Assembly (NCBI RefSeq): GCF_000373925.1
Contig: NZ_KB892709.1
Location: 14,259-78,258, forward strand
Origin: Actinopolymorpha alba DSM 45243
Lineage (GTDB): Bacteria > Actinomycetota > Actinomycetes > Propionibacteriales > Actinopolymorphaceae
DNA length: 64,000 bases
Direction: 5' to 3'
The translations under genes were made by a program, and so were the position numbers. Shown here piece by piece: positions 16,973-26,645 of the stretch. The notes beneath the pieces were generated by a model. The model was not told where the DNA came from. It made no database searches and saw only the letters and a list, made by a program, of their open reading frames with translations. Position 1 is the stretch's first letter, and the number at the start of each line of letters is the position of its first letter.

Positions 16973-16978
16973 TAAGCT
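16973..16978 (+). promoter_or_regulatory. putative leaderless -10 element of the cysO leader peptide
   Basis: TAAGCT lies seven bases before the GTG at 16986, the spacing seen before mec, murI and rph. It is the only good -10 candidate in the 290 bases before cysO. Confidence 0.5.
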
Positions 16979-16985
16979 AAAGGGC

Positions 16986-17048
16986 GTGCAGCGCTTCCTC
17001 CTCGGACACTCCGCTCCGGTCGTCGTCTACGACTGTTCCGGCCGCTGA
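16986..17048 (+). CDS. putative leader peptide upstream of cysO (20 codons)
   Basis: A GTG-started frame of 20 codons reads MQRFLLGHSAPVVVYDCSGR and ends in TGA, 102 bases before cysO. It begins seven bases after a TANNNT hexamer and has no ribosome binding site, so it would be translated leaderless. A cysteine codon lies three codons before the end. Cysteine-rich leaderless peptides act as attenuators of sulfur genes in mycobacteria; this one has only one cysteine, so a similar role is a guess. CGTACG pairs around 17100-17130 could form a downstream stem. No homologue is recalled with certainty. Confidence 0.45.
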   Translation: MQRFLLGHSAPVVVYDCSGR

Positions 17049-17150
17049 CAGCACTCAGTAGCTGATCCAGCACCCAGGAACCGGAATCCCACCGGGCCCG
17101 TACGTGTTGATCGCATCGGGCTCGTACGACCACCAAAGGAGCATCAACCG

Positions 17151-17423
17151 ATGGCTATCGAGGTTCGCATCCCGACCATCCTCCGCACGCACACCGGAGG
17201 CGCCAAGACCGTCGAGGGCGCCGGCAAGACGCTGTCCGAGCTGATCGACGACATCGAGGCGCGTCACGTCGGGCTCAAGGAGCGGCTGGTGCACAACGGC
17301 GACCTCCGGAAGTTCGTGAACGTCTACGTCAACGACGAGGACGTGCGGTTCCGCGGCGGCCTCGGCGCCGAGGTGTCGGACGGCGACGTCGTGACCGTCC
17401 TGCCCGCCGTCGCGGGCGGCTGA
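17151..17423 (+). CDS. cysO: MoaD/ThiS-family sulfur carrier CysO
   Basis: This 90-residue ubiquitin-like protein ends in VLPAVAGG. The terminal Gly-Gly is converted to a thiocarboxylate that donates sulfur for cysteine synthesis. The visible core is VRIPTILRTHTGGAKTV, LIDDIEARHVGLKERLV, FVNVYVNDEDVRF and GDVVTVLPAV, all expected for CysO. An AAAGGAG ribosome binding site lies ten bases before the ATG. The gene is followed after 30 bases by cysM, its partner enzyme, and preceded by a possible leader peptide. Confidence 0.93.
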   Translation: MAIEVRIPTILRTHTGGAKTVEGAGKTLSELIDDIEARHVGLKERLVHNGDLRKFVNVYVNDEDVRFRGGLGAEVSDGDVVTVLPAVAGG

Positions 17424-18401
<978 letters not shown>

Positions 18402-18897
18402 GAGTCTGTCTGGATTGTGCGCTGGACGTACGTCACGTCTGATCCGTTCCATGCTGTGCCTGAGTGTGGCGTATTCAACAGCTTCGAACCGGATGCAACC
18501 TCTTGCTCCGTTCAGGGGTTTGGTCCATGACGCGCCCGGGACGGCGGATTTGGGGAGGTCGGGGGGTACGCCGAGCACCGAACGCGGCCGCATGGAGGAC
18601 ACACAAAGCCAGCTGGTTCCGATCGAACCAACGGCGACCGTGTGAGGAGTGGCCGCTGTGCTTGGCTCCGCCACAGGTGGGGCGCCAGCAGGGCCCGGTC
18701 TGGGCGGAGCCGCCGGAAGGTGGCGTCTCCGTCTTGGACCGGGCCCCAAAAATTTCAGACCGAATTTCCACCGTCGGGTATCAGCCTCCGTCGGGTGTCA
18801 GCCACGAGTCGTACGCGCTGGCAGCGGCGGCGCACACTGTCGGCGTCTGGACCGCGCACACCCGGATGGTCCGGCCACAACCGGCCGTCGCTCGCCG
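18402..18897. other. gene-free 0.5-kb stretch between cysM and murI, with a tandem repeat
   Basis: No gene is recognised on either strand, although many actinobacteria carry a rhomboid protease gene at this place. A 16-base unit CCGTCGGGTATCAGCC (18771-18786) is repeated with one change at 18788-18803. A short AT-rich patch lies near 18747-18768. The region may hold upstream control elements for murI. Confidence 0.5.
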
Positions 18898-18903
18898 TAG
18901 GCT
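18898..18903 (+). promoter_or_regulatory. putative leaderless -10 element of murI
   Basis: TAGGCT lies seven bases before the GTG at 18911, identical in hexamer and spacing to the one before mec. Confidence 0.5.
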
Positions 18904-18910
18904 GGCGCCC

Positions 18911-19705
18911 GTGTCAGATTCGCCGATCGGGATATTCGACTCCGGGTTCGGCGGCCTCACGGTCGCGCGGGCCATCCTCGACCAACTGCCGCACGAACCC
19001 GTCCTCTACCTGGCGGACACTGCCAGGTACCCGTACGGCGAGAAACGCATCGCCGACGTTCGCAAGTTCGCGCTGGAGTGCCTTGACCACCTTGTCGACC
19101 AGGGAGTCAAGGCACTCGTCATCGCCTGCAACTCCGCCAGCGCCGCGGTCCTTCGCGACGCGCGGGAGCGGTACGCCGTTCCTGTCGTGGAGGTGATCCT
19201 GCCCGCGACCAGGCGCGCGGTCTCGGCCACCCGCTCGGGGCGGGTCGGCGTCATCTGTACGCAGGCCACCGCCACCTCCCAGGCGTACGACGACGCGTTC
19301 GCGGCCGCACCCCACATCGAGTTGCACACGCGGGCCTGCCCGAGGTTCGTGGAGTTCGTGGAGCGCGGGATCACCAGCGGACCCGACCTTCTCGATGCCG
19401 CGCATGAGTACCTCGACCCGCTGACGAAGGCGGCCATCGACACGCTGGTCCTCGGGTGCACCCACTATCCCCTCCTCACCGGCGTGATCTCGTACGTCCT
19501 GGGGCCGACCGTGACGCTTGTGTCGAGCGCCGACGAGACGGCGAAGGACGTCTACGCGCGGCTGCTCGGTGACGGCATGGAACGCGACCTCGTCCTGCCC
19601 CCGCCGCGGCACAGGTTCCTCACGACGGGCGATCCGGAGGCGTTCATGGAGATCGGCGGGCGGTTCCTCGGCCCGGAGATCTCCTTCGTCGAGGAGGTGC
19701 CGTGA
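18911..19705 (+). CDS. murI: glutamate racemase
   Basis: This 264-residue enzyme interconverts L- and D-glutamate for peptidoglycan synthesis. The first catalytic region is [18 protein letters not shown] with ADTARYPYG. The two catalytic cysteines are in [12 protein letters not shown] and LGCTHYPLL. The usual ACNT is ACNS here, a mild change. The GTG at 18911 is chosen because the family begins at this point and a leaderless -10 precedes it; the frame upstream is unrelated. Its stop overlaps the next gene (GTGA). Confidence 0.93.
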   Translation: MSDSPIGIFDSGFGGLTVARAILDQLPHEPVLYLADTARYPYGEKRIADVRKFALECLDHLVDQGVKALVIACNSASAAVLRDARERYAVPVVEVILPATRRAVSATRSGRVGVICTQATATSQAYDDAFAAAPHIELHTRACPRFVEFVERGITSGPDLLDAAHEYLDPLTKAAIDTLVLGCTHYPLLTGVISYVLGPTVTLVSSADETAKDVYARLLGDGMERDLVLPPPRHRFLTTGDPEAFMEIGGRFLGPEISFVEEVP

Positions 19706-20463
19706 GGCTCACCGTAGTGGGATGCGCGGGGTCGTTTCCGGGGCCGGACTCGCCCGCGTCGTGCTACCTCGTCGAGGCGCCGTACGAGGGCTGGACGTAC
19801 CGCCTCGTCCTCGATCTCGGCAACGGTGCGTTCGGGGCGCTGCAGCGCTACACCGATCCGTACGCCGTTGACGCCGTGGGCCTCTCTCACCTGCACGCCG
19901 ACCACTGCGTCGACATGTGCTCCTACTACGTCGCCCGGAAGTACCACCCCGACGGGCCGCGGTCGCGGATCCCGGTCTACGGGCCGTTCGGTACGGCGGA
20001 CCGGCTGGCGATGGCCTACGGCCTGCCGCTCGATCCGGGGATGCGGGACGAGTTCGAGTTCCGGGCGTGGGTGGCTGGCGAGGCTGGTCGACTCGGACCG
20101 TTCGCGGTGTCGGTCGCTCCGGCGTGCCATCCGGTCGAGGCGTACGCCCTCCGGCTCGAGCACGAGGGGCGCTCCCTCGTCTACACCGGCGACACCGGCC
20201 CGACAGACGCGGTCGCCGACCTGGCCCGCGGCGCTGACCTTCTGCTCAGCGAGGCGACCTTCCACGACGGAGTCGACAACCCACCCGACCTGCACCTCAC
20301 CGGTCGGCAGGCGGGGGAGTACGCCGCGCGCGGCGAGGTGCGGCGCCTGGTGCTGACGCACGTGCCGCCGTGGTACGACCCCGACGAGATGGCCGCCGAA
20401 GCCCGGTCGGTCTACTCCGGCCCGCTCGACGTGGCCCGGCCGGGTGCGGTCTTCGAACTCTGA
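19702..20463 (+). CDS. MBL-fold metallo-hydrolase
   Basis: The protein has 253 residues and the metallo-beta-lactamase fold. The zinc motif is [12 protein letters not shown], with further ligands in [19 protein letters not shown] and the C-terminal LVLTHVPPW. Its size and the N-terminal [23 protein letters not shown] match the tRNase Z-like hydrolase that follows murI in many actinobacteria. The substrate is unknown; a phosphodiesterase is plausible. It is coupled to murI by a four-base overlap, and an 86-bp hairpin element follows it. Confidence 0.88.
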   Translation: MRLTVVGCAGSFPGPDSPASCYLVEAPYEGWTYRLVLDLGNGAFGALQRYTDPYAVDAVGLSHLHADHCVDMCSYYVARKYHPDGPRSRIPVYGPFGTADRLAMAYGLPLDPGMRDEFEFRAWVAGEAGRLGPFAVSVAPACHPVEAYALRLEHEGRSLVYTGDTGPTDAVADLARGADLLLSEATFHDGVDNPPDLHLTGRQAGEYAARGEVRRLVLTHVPPWYDPDEMAAEARSVYSGPLDVARPGAVFEL

Positions 20464-20518
20464 CGCCACGTGCCGGCTCCGACCTGTGCTGGTGCTGGAC
20501 GCGCCGCTGGGGGACCGG

Positions 20519-20604
20519 AATGATCACGTATACGTGGTCATTACCCGCCTCGCATGGCATCCGGGCCGTGTGAGGCATGCAATGACCACGTATACGTGAT
20601 CATT
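20519..20604. repeat. 86-bp hairpin element, copy 2
   Basis: The outer arms (20519-20542 and 20581-20604) are identical to those of copy 1 at 12365-12450. The inner stem differs in sequence but keeps the pairing through compensating changes, and the loop is again eight bases. This copy lies between two genes on the same strand, 55 bases after the MBL hydrolase stop and 52 before the permease, where it could separate transcription units. Confidence 0.85.
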
Positions 20605-20656
20605 CCGGGTCGGCTGGGCGCTCCGGGGTGATGGTGGACGAGGGCGGTGAGGTGCT

Positions 20657-21937
20657 GTGAGTACGCCCCCGCAGGGCCTGCGCCGGCAGCTGGGCACCTT
20701 CGACGCGGTGGTCATCGGCCTGGGCGCGATGATCGGTGCCGGCGTCTTCGTGGCGTTCGCCCCTGCCATGAACGCCGCAAAGGGCGCGGGCGGTCCCGGC
20801 CTCCTCATCGGTCTCGGGCTGGCTGGCCTCGTCGCCTTCGCGAACGCCACGTCCTCGGCCCGGCTCGCCGCGCTCTACCCGCTGTCCGGAGGCACCTACG
20901 TCTACGGGCGTCGCCGGCTGGGGGAGTTCTGGGGCTACCTCGCCGGGTGGGGTTTCGTGGTCGGCAAGACAGCGTCCTGCGCGGCGATGGCGTTGACGGT
21001 CGGTTCGTACGTCGCTCCGGGGTACGCGCGGTGGATCGGCGCCGGCGCGGTCGCGGTCCTCACCGGGCTCAATTATGTCGGCGTCCAGAAGGCCGCCTGG
21101 CTGACGAGACTGATCGTGGCGTTCACGCTGGTGGTACTGGCGTTCGTCGTCATCGCCTGCCTCGTGGCTGGCCCCGGCCCCGACCGCCCCGGCGAGCTCC
21201 GCTTCGCAGTGGCCGAATCACCGTTGCCGCCGGTGTACGGCGTCCTCCAGGCCGCCGGACTTCTCTTCTTCGCGTTCGCGGGGTACGCCCGGATCGCCAC
21301 GCTCGGTGAGGAGGTGCGCGACCCGGCCCGGACGATCCCGCGGGCGATCCCGATCGCGCTCGGCATCACTCTCGGGGTCTACGCGGCGGTCGCGGTCGCG
21401 CTACTCGTGGAGCTGGGCGCCCCGATGCTGGCCGACAGCACCGCGCCGCTCCAGGAGGCGGTGGGGCGCACCAGCCTCGCGGCGTTCGCGCCAGTCGTCC
21501 AGGTCGGCGCCGCGGTGGCGGCCCTCGGCTCGCTGCTCGCGCTCATCCTCGGCGTCTCGCGGACGACCTTCGCGATGGCGCGGGACCGGCACCTGCCGGG
21601 GGCCCTGGACGCGATACATCCGCGGTTCGGCGTACCCCACCGTGCCGAGGTTGTCGTCGGCGCCGTCGTCGTGGTGCTGGTGCTCACCGTCGACCTGCGG
21701 GGCGCGATCGGCTTCTCGTCGTTCGGTGTACTGGTCTATTACGCGATCGCGAACGCCTCCGCGTGGACACTGCGCGCCGACGAGAACCCACCCCCGCGGT
21801 TCCTGCCCATCATTGGGTTGGTCGGCTGTCTCGCGCTGGCTCTCACCCTGCCGCTCACCGCCGTACTCATCGGAGTGGGAGTGCTGGCGCTCGGCGCGGT
21901 GCTGTGGGTGGTACGCCGATCCGCCGCGTCGGGGTGA
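20657..21937 (+). CDS. APC-family amino acid/polyamine permease
   Basis: This 426-residue integral membrane protein has about 12 hydrophobic segments. The first segment has the APC signature VIGLGAMIGAGVFVAFAPAM, and a later FFAFAGYARIATLGEEVRDPARTIPRAI matches the conserved loop of the family. The substrate is not deducible; there is no metabolic partner gene adjacent. The GTG at 20657 follows a GGTGAGGTG ribosome binding site. A long inverted repeat begins two bases after its stop. Confidence 0.85.
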   Translation: MSTPPQGLRRQLGTFDAVVIGLGAMIGAGVFVAFAPAMNAAKGAGGPGLLIGLGLAGLVAFANATSSARLAALYPLSGGTYVYGRRRLGEFWGYLAGWGFVVGKTASCAAMALTVGSYVAPGYARWIGAGAVAVLTGLNYVGVQKAAWLTRLIVAFTLVVLAFVVIACLVAGPGPDRPGELRFAVAESPLPPVYGVLQAAGLLFFAFAGYARIATLGEEVRDPARTIPRAIPIALGITLGVYAAVAVALLVELGAPMLADSTAPLQEAVGRTSLAAFAPVVQVGAAVAALGSLLALILGVSRTTFAMARDRHLPGALDAIHPRFGVPHRAEVVVGAVVVVLVLTVDLRGAIGFSSFGVLVYYAIANASAWTLRADENPPPRFLPIIGLVGCLALALTLPLTAVLIGVGVLALGAVLWVVRRSAASG

Positions 21938-21938
21938 G

Positions 21939-22027
21939 ACGCCGAGTCGATGGCGGGAATCCTTCGACGGACTGCTCGCAGGCTCCCTTGACGTCTCGTC
22001 GAGGGATTCCCGCCAGCGACTCGGCGT
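21939..22027. repeat. long inverted repeat directly after the permease gene
   Basis: Two 31-base arms (21939-21969 and 21997-22027) pair with only two mismatches around a 27-base loop. They contain ACGCCGAGTCG and GGCGGGAATCC. There is no U-tract. It may act as a transcription terminator or be the remnant of a small mobile element. It is unrelated in sequence to the 86-bp hairpins. Confidence 0.75.
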
Positions 22028-22137
22028 GGCCAGCAGCGCGCCGTTCGGCGGGGTGGTTATGGGGAGTTCGCGGGACGTTCGGCCGCGGGTCACACTGTGT
22101 GCGTCCGCTCGGCGGCCCGGCTACCGAGCCTGGTCGC

Positions 22138-23037
22138 GTGAACGCGATCCACCCTGGCCGCGAGCTGCGGTTCGTTGCTCTCGGCGACAGCGTGACGGTG
22201 GGTGTGGGCGACCCTACCGAGCGCGGATGGCGGGGATGGGCGGCTTTGCTGGCCGAGTCGCTCGCGACGTCGTACTCCCTCCACTTCGCCAACGTCGCGA
22301 GTGAAGGCGCGACCGCCTCGCAGGTGCTCCGCGACCAGCTGCCCCCGGCCATCCACTTCCAGCCGCACCTGGCATCGATGGTCGTCGGGATCAACGACAC
22401 GTTGCGGTCGACGTTTGATCCCGCCCGGATCCGCGGTGAGCTGTTCACAATCGCCGGGGAACTCACCGGCGCCACCCTGCTGATGCTGCGCTTCCACGAC
22501 CACGGGCGGGTCTTCGGGCTACCCGGTTTCCTAAGACACCGGCTCAGCAGCCGGATCGAGGCAGTCAACGCGGTGTACGACGAGATCCACTCGGTCTTCG
22601 GCGGGCTGTACGTCGATCTGGCGGCGCGGCCGCAGGTGTACGCCCGGACGGCGTGGAGCGTCGACCGGCTCCATCCGTCCGAGCGCGGCCACCGCGAACT
22701 CGCGCGCGCCTGTGCGCAGACCCTCGAGCAGGCGGGGCTTTCGATCGCCAACCCACCCGGTCTCGACAGCTGCGGGGGTACCACTCCCTCCAGATGGGCG
22801 GATCTGGTGTGGATGGCGACGAAGGCGACGCCCTGGATCGGGCGGCGCGCCTGGGACCTGGGCCCGCAGGCCGCCCGGTCGGCCGTGGCGGCGACGGTCT
22901 CCGGCGTACGGCGGGTTCCGGTCGGGGTCGGGGCACCACCGGAAGCCCGGGTGGCCTCGGCTGACGCCGGCTGCCCGCTCGATCGGCGCGGCCTGCCATC
23001 GGGGGTCGTGGGTACGCCGATAGGGTCGAAGTCATGA
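22138..23037 (+). CDS. SGNH/GDSL-family hydrolase
   Basis: The protein has 299 residues. Block I is [14 protein letters not shown] with the catalytic serine; [12 protein letters not shown] supplies the oxyanion glycine, VVGINDTLR the oxyanion asparagine, and [15 protein letters not shown] the Asp-x-x-His pair. Family members are esterases or lipases, and the natural substrate here is unknown. The last 90 residues lack recognised features. The GTG at 22138 is chosen because the family begins there; a longer frame runs back through the inverted repeat. It overlaps rph by four bases, although rph also has its own promoter-like hexamer inside this gene. Confidence 0.82.
   Translation: MNAIHPGRELRFVALGDSVTVGVGDPTERGWRGWAALLAESLATSYSLHFANVASEGATASQVLRDQLPPAIHFQPHLASMVVGINDTLRSTFDPARIRGELFTIAGELTGATLLMLRFHDHGRVFGLPGFLRHRLSSRIEAVNAVYDEIHSVFGGLYVDLAARPQVYARTAWSVDRLHPSERGHRELARACAQTLEQAGLSIANPPGLDSCGGTTPSRWADLVWMATKATPWIGRRAWDLGPQAARSAVAATVSGVRRVPVGVGAPPEARVASADAGCPLDRRGLPSGVVGTPIGSKS
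23021..23026 (+). promoter_or_regulatory. putative leaderless -10 element of rph
   Basis: TAGGGT lies seven bases before the rph ATG, inside the last codons of the SGNH hydrolase gene. It would allow rph and rdgB to be transcribed independently. Confidence 0.5.
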
Positions 23038-23777
23038 CGAGAGTGGACGGTCGGTCCGCCGACCAGTTGCGTCCGGTAAAGATCACCCGCGGCTGGCTTG
23101 ACCACGCGGAGGGATCGGTGCTCGTCGAGTTCGGGCGTACCCGCGTCCTCTGCGCCGCCAGCGTCACCGAAGGCGTCCCGCGCTGGCGGCGAGACTCCGG
23201 GCTCGGCTGGGTCACCGCGGAGTACGCCATGCTCCCGCGCGCCACCAACACCCGCAACGACCGCGAGTCGGTCAAGGGTCGGCTCGGCGGGCGCACCCTG
23301 GAGATCTCCCGCCTCGTGGGCCGGTCGCTCCGGGCGGTGATCGACTACGCCGCGCTCGGCGAGAACACCATCATGCTCGACTGCGACGTCCTCCAGGCTG
23401 ACGGCGGCACCCGTACCGCCGCCATCACCGGCGCCTACGTCGCCCTGGTCGACGCGGTGCGCTATCTCGAACGCCGCGGCTCCCTCAAGGGCACCGCCCT
23501 CACCGACTCGGTGGCGGCCGTCTCGGTCGGCATCGTCGGCGGCGCCCCCATGCTCGACCTCTGCTACGAGGAGGACGTGCGGGCCGAGACCGACATGAAC
23601 GTCGTGATGACGGGAGACGGCCGGTTCGTGGAGGTGCAGGGTACGGCCGAAGGCGAGCCGTTCGACCGGAAGCTGCTCGACAACCTGCTGGAGCTGGCCG
23701 GGTCGGGATGCGCGGAGCTGGCCCGGATCCAGGCTGACGCGCTCGCCCAGGCACTTCCCGCCGAGGTCGGGCGATGA
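23034..23777 (+). CDS. rph: ribonuclease PH
   Basis: This 247-residue phosphorolytic exoribonuclease trims tRNA 3' ends. Recognisable are [19 protein letters not shown], the [20 protein letters not shown] active-site region, [35 protein letters not shown] and the C-terminal [15 protein letters not shown]. It is complete and of normal length. It is coupled to rdgB by a four-base overlap, the standard actinobacterial arrangement. Confidence 0.95.
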   Translation: MTRVDGRSADQLRPVKITRGWLDHAEGSVLVEFGRTRVLCAASVTEGVPRWRRDSGLGWVTAEYAMLPRATNTRNDRESVKGRLGGRTLEISRLVGRSLRAVIDYAALGENTIMLDCDVLQADGGTRTAAITGAYVALVDAVRYLERRGSLKGTALTDSVAAVSVGIVGGAPMLDLCYEEDVRAETDMNVVMTGDGRFVEVQGTAEGEPFDRKLLDNLLELAGSGCAELARIQADALAQALPAEVGR

Positions 23778-24397
23778 CGCACCGCCTCCTCATCGCGACG
23801 CACAACCGCAAGAAACTCGCCGAGCTCGCGCGGATCCTCACGCCGCTGCTGCCTGACCTCAAGGTGCTCGACCTCGACGACGTACCCGCCTACGCCGAGC
23901 CCGCCGAGACCGAGTTGACGTTCGAGGGCAACGCCAGCATCAAGGCGCGGGCGGCCGTGGCGCACACGGGTCTGCCGGCGGTCGCCGATGACAGCGGGCT
24001 GTGCGTCGACGCCCTGAACGCGATGCCCGGCGTACTTTCTGCCCGATGGTCCGGACGCGCGAAGGACGACAGGCGCAACCTCGAACTCGTCCTCGACCAG
24101 CTCGCCGACGTCCCGAAGGAGCGGCGCGGCGCGAGCTTCGTGGCCTGCATGGTGCTGGTCCTGCCGGACGGTCGCGAGTTCGCGGTGGAGGGCCGGCTGG
24201 CGGGCCGGATCGCCTATGAGGCGAAGGGCGATGGAGGGTTCGGGTACGACCCGATCTTCGTGCCCGAGGGGGAGACCCGGACCTTCGCCGAGATGTCGCC
24301 GGAGGAGAAGGACGCGGTGAGCCACCGGGGCCGTGCCCTACGCCAGCTCGCTCCGATCGCCGCGGCCGCGCTCGCGGGCCAGCCCGCCGAACGCTGA
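23774..24397 (+). CDS. rdgB: RdgB/HAM1-family non-canonical purine NTP pyrophosphatase
   Basis: This 207-residue house-cleaning enzyme hydrolyses ITP, XTP and dITP. Typical features are the N-terminal [79 protein letters not shown] and the C-terminal [14 protein letters not shown]. It is the last gene of the conserved block; the following 214 bases hold no gene and separate it from a convergent WYL regulator. Confidence 0.95.
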   Translation: MTHRLLIATHNRKKLAELARILTPLLPDLKVLDLDDVPAYAEPAETELTFEGNASIKARAAVAHTGLPAVADDSGLCVDALNAMPGVLSARWSGRAKDDRRNLELVLDQLADVPKERRGASFVACMVLVLPDGREFAVEGRLAGRIAYEAKGDGGFGYDPIFVPEGETRTFAEMSPEEKDAVSHRGRALRQLAPIAAAALAGQPAER

Positions 24398-24611
24398 AGC
24401 TGGCAGAGGGCAAGAGCTTGCCGAGTCGTCATAGGTTTCTCGGCTGAAGACGTCGCGCAGATTGGCGCGGGGGCGCGCTCGGCAGCAAACCAGGCACAGG
24501 TCTTGGCGCTCATGGAGTTGCGACGTGCTGGATCATCGGGGAGGCCTATCCCTGTGCCTCGCCGGCTGCCACGAACGTCGCACCACCGTCGCGGTGCCAT
24601 GGCGAGGAAGG

Positions 24612-25568
24612 TCATGCGGGTGCGCGGGTGGCCCGGATGAAGCGGGCGCCCCACTCCTGGACGTGCGCGGCGAACTCCGGCGGCCCCAGGACCTCGAACT
24701 CGGCGCCCACGTTGCCCAGTGCCTGGGTCGGCCAGTCGAGGGAGGTCGAGGTCATGGTGAGCCGGCAGTTGTCCTGATCGAGCGGTTCGATCGTGCCCCA
24801 GCTACCGACCACCTGCCGCACCCGCGAGGAGGGCGCGTGCACAAGGACCTCGACCGTGTACGGGGCTGGGGCCCCGCTCGCTGCCTGGACGAAGGCCACG
24901 GCGTCCTCGGCCGGGAGCAGGCGCGGCCGGAAGCGCGTGCCGATCGCCGTCGGCTCGGTCAGCCGGTCGAGACGGAAACTACGCCAGTCGTGCCGACCCA
25001 GGTCGTAGGCCACCAGGTACCAGCGTCCGCCGAGTGCGACGACGCGGTGCGGCTCGACCTCGCGCTCAGTGGGTGCGGAGCCCCTGGCCGTGTAGGCGAA
25101 CCGCAGCCGCTCCCCGTCCCGGCAAGCCTGGGCGACCGCGGTGAGCACCCCCGCCGCGACGACCGGCCCGGACACGACAGCGGAGAGAGTCATCGCCCGC
25201 AGGGCGTCCACCCTGGTCCGCAGCCGGGGCGGTAGGACCCGCACCACCTTGGTGAGTGCGCGCAGCGACGCCTCCTCCATCCCCGCGATCCCGCTCTGCG
25301 CAGCGTCGCCCACGCCCACCGCGAGGGCCACCGCCTCCTCGTCGTCCAGCAGCAGCGGCGGCAGGACGGCGCCGGGCGCGAGCTGGTAGCCGCCGTCGGT
25401 GCCCCGGGCCGCGCCGACCGGGTAGCCGAGCTCGCGCAGCCGCTCGACATCGCGGCGCAGCGTCCGCTCGGAGACCCCGAGCCGGTCGGCCAGTTCCGGG
25501 CCGGACCAGTGCCGGTGGGTCTGCAGCAGCGAGAGCAGTCTGAGGGCCCGTGAGCTGGTGCTCGCCAT
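24612..25568 (-). CDS. YafY-type HTH/WYL-domain transcriptional regulator
   Basis: This 318-residue protein has an N-terminal DeoR-like winged helix (LSLLQTHRHWSGPELADRLG, then VSERTLRRDVERLRELGYPV) and a GTDGGYQL wing. The central WYL domain has GERLRFAYTARGS, HRVVALGGRWYLVAYDLGR and DWRSFRLDRL. A C-terminal WCX domain follows. WYL domains bind small ligands or nucleic acid. It diverges from a quinone-oxidoreductase-like gene with a 25-bp palindrome between, so it probably controls that gene and itself. CAGGAT lies six bases before its ATG. Confidence 0.88.
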   Translation of the reverse strand: MASTSSRALRLLSLLQTHRHWSGPELADRLGVSERTLRRDVERLRELGYPVGAARGTDGGYQLAPGAVLPPLLLDDEEAVALAVGVGDAAQSGIAGMEEASLRALTKVVRVLPPRLRTRVDALRAMTLSAVVSGPVVAAGVLTAVAQACRDGERLRFAYTARGSAPTEREVEPHRVVALGGRWYLVAYDLGRHDWRSFRLDRLTEPTAIGTRFRPRLLPAEDAVAFVQAASGAPAPYTVEVLVHAPSSRVRQVVGSWGTIEPLDQDNCRLTMTSTSLDWPTQALGNVGAEFEVLGPPEFAAHVQEWGARFIRATRAPA

Positions 25569-25574
25569 GCCGAC

Positions 25575-25580
25575 ATCCTG
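25575..25580 (-). promoter_or_regulatory. putative leaderless -10 element of the WYL regulator
   Basis: CAGGAT on the reverse strand lies six bases before the ATG at 25568. The 25-bp palindrome at 25587-25611 sits immediately upstream, where it would block the promoter. Confidence 0.4.
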
Positions 25581-25586
25581 CCTCGG

Positions 25587-25611
25587 CTTCCGGTCAGAAA
25601 CTGGCCGGAAG
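25587..25611. promoter_or_regulatory. 25-bp palindrome, candidate WYL-regulator operator
   Basis: CTTCCGGTCAG and CTGGCCGGAAG pair in ten of eleven positions around a central AAA. The site lies between the divergent regulator and oxidoreductase and abuts the likely -10 of the regulator and a TAGGGT (25619-25624) facing the oxidoreductase. Confidence 0.6.
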
Positions 25612-25655
25612 TCTTCCTAGGGTCGATCTCGACGCACTCGAGGTAAGGACGGAAA

Positions 25656-26645
25656 TTGATCAGTCGTGAGATCCAGCTGACTGCCCAGATCACCGGCGTG
25701 CCCGCACTCGACCATTTCACCGTCGCCAAGACCGAGGTGGACGGTGAGGTCCTGGTACGCACCGACCAGATCGGGCTCGCCGCGACCTACCTGGAGCTGA
25801 TGCGGGCCGACTGCACCATCCCGGTCCCGGCCTGGCAGCCGGGGCAGCGGGTAGGGGTGGCCGCCATCGCCACCGTGGTCCGATCCGACAGCCCCGAACT
25901 CGAGGTCGGCGAGCTGGTCCAGTCGATGACCGGCTGGAGCGAGTACTCCGCCGGCCCGGCCGGCTCGTACCTCAAGCTCGATCGTGAGCTGTTCGCCGAC
26001 CCCGGTTACTACCTCGGCCAGGGTCCGACCGCCTACTACGGGATGGCCGAGGTAGCGGCCGTCGGCGAAGGCGACGTGGTGTTCGTCTCCGGCGCGGCGG
26101 GTGGCGTCGGCTCGCTGGCCGGGCAGATCGCCAAGTGCCGTGGCGCCGCGCGGGTGATCGGCAGCGCCGGCAGCCCGGCGAAGGTGGACTACTTGGTGAA
26201 CGAGCTCGGCTACGACGCCGCCTTCGACTACCACGACGGCTCCACGGCCGACAGGCTGCGGGAGCTCGCGCCCGAGGGCATCTCGGTCTTTTTCGACGTC
26301 GTGGGCGGCGAGCAGTACCAGGGCGCGCTGCAGGCGGCCCGGCCCGGAGCGCGCTTCGCCCTCTGTGGCTCACTGTCCAGCCAGCTCGGTGACGCGACGC
26401 AGCGCTTTCCGCAGCCCGATCACGCGGCGGCCGAGGCCAGGGGCGTCGAGCTGCTGCCGTTCTCCTGCTACCACACGCCCGATCAGATCGCGGCCTGGCG
26501 CGAGCACTTCAGCAGCTGGCTCGGCGAGCGCCGCTTCGTCTACCCGCAGACGGTGGTCGAGGGCGGTATCGAGGATGTGCCGCAGGCGTTCCTCTCCCTG
26601 CTGCAGGGTTCCTACCAGGGCAACGTCTCGGTGCGGCTGTCGTGA
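25656..26645 (+). CDS. NADP-dependent medium-chain oxidoreductase (quinone/enone reductase type)
   Basis: This 329-residue zinc-free medium-chain dehydrogenase/reductase resembles leukotriene B4 dehydrogenase and curcumin reductase. The N-terminal ISREIQLTAQITGVP is typical of the group. The Rossmann glycine motif is SGAAGGVGSLAGQIAKCRGA, followed by VIGSAGSPAKVDYLVNELGYD and FFDVVGGEQYQGAL. It reduces carbon-carbon double bonds of enones with NADPH in known relatives. Translation appears to start at TTG 25656, with AAGGA seven bases upstream. It is coupled by a GTGA overlap to the next gene and is probably controlled by the divergent WYL regulator. Confidence 0.85.
   Translation: MISREIQLTAQITGVPALDHFTVAKTEVDGEVLVRTDQIGLAATYLELMRADCTIPVPAWQPGQRVGVAAIATVVRSDSPELEVGELVQSMTGWSEYSAGPAGSYLKLDRELFADPGYYLGQGPTAYYGMAEVAAVGEGDVVFVSGAAGGVGSLAGQIAKCRGAARVIGSAGSPAKVDYLVNELGYDAAFDYHDGSTADRLRELAPEGISVFFDVVGGEQYQGALQAARPGARFALCGSLSSQLGDATQRFPQPDHAAAEARGVELLPFSCYHTPDQIAAWREHFSSWLGERRFVYPQTVVEGGIEDVPQAFLSLLQGSYQGNVSVRLS

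Noticed and set aside
18464-18910. N-terminal extension of murI
   Set aside because: The upstream part of the frame has no glutamate racemase similarity, and the GTG at 18911 has a -10-like hexamer at leaderless spacing.
24398-24611. Gap between rdgB and the WYL regulator examined for a small gene or RNA
   Set aside because: No frame with a plausible start or domain and no strong hairpin; it appears to be a plain convergent intergenic region.
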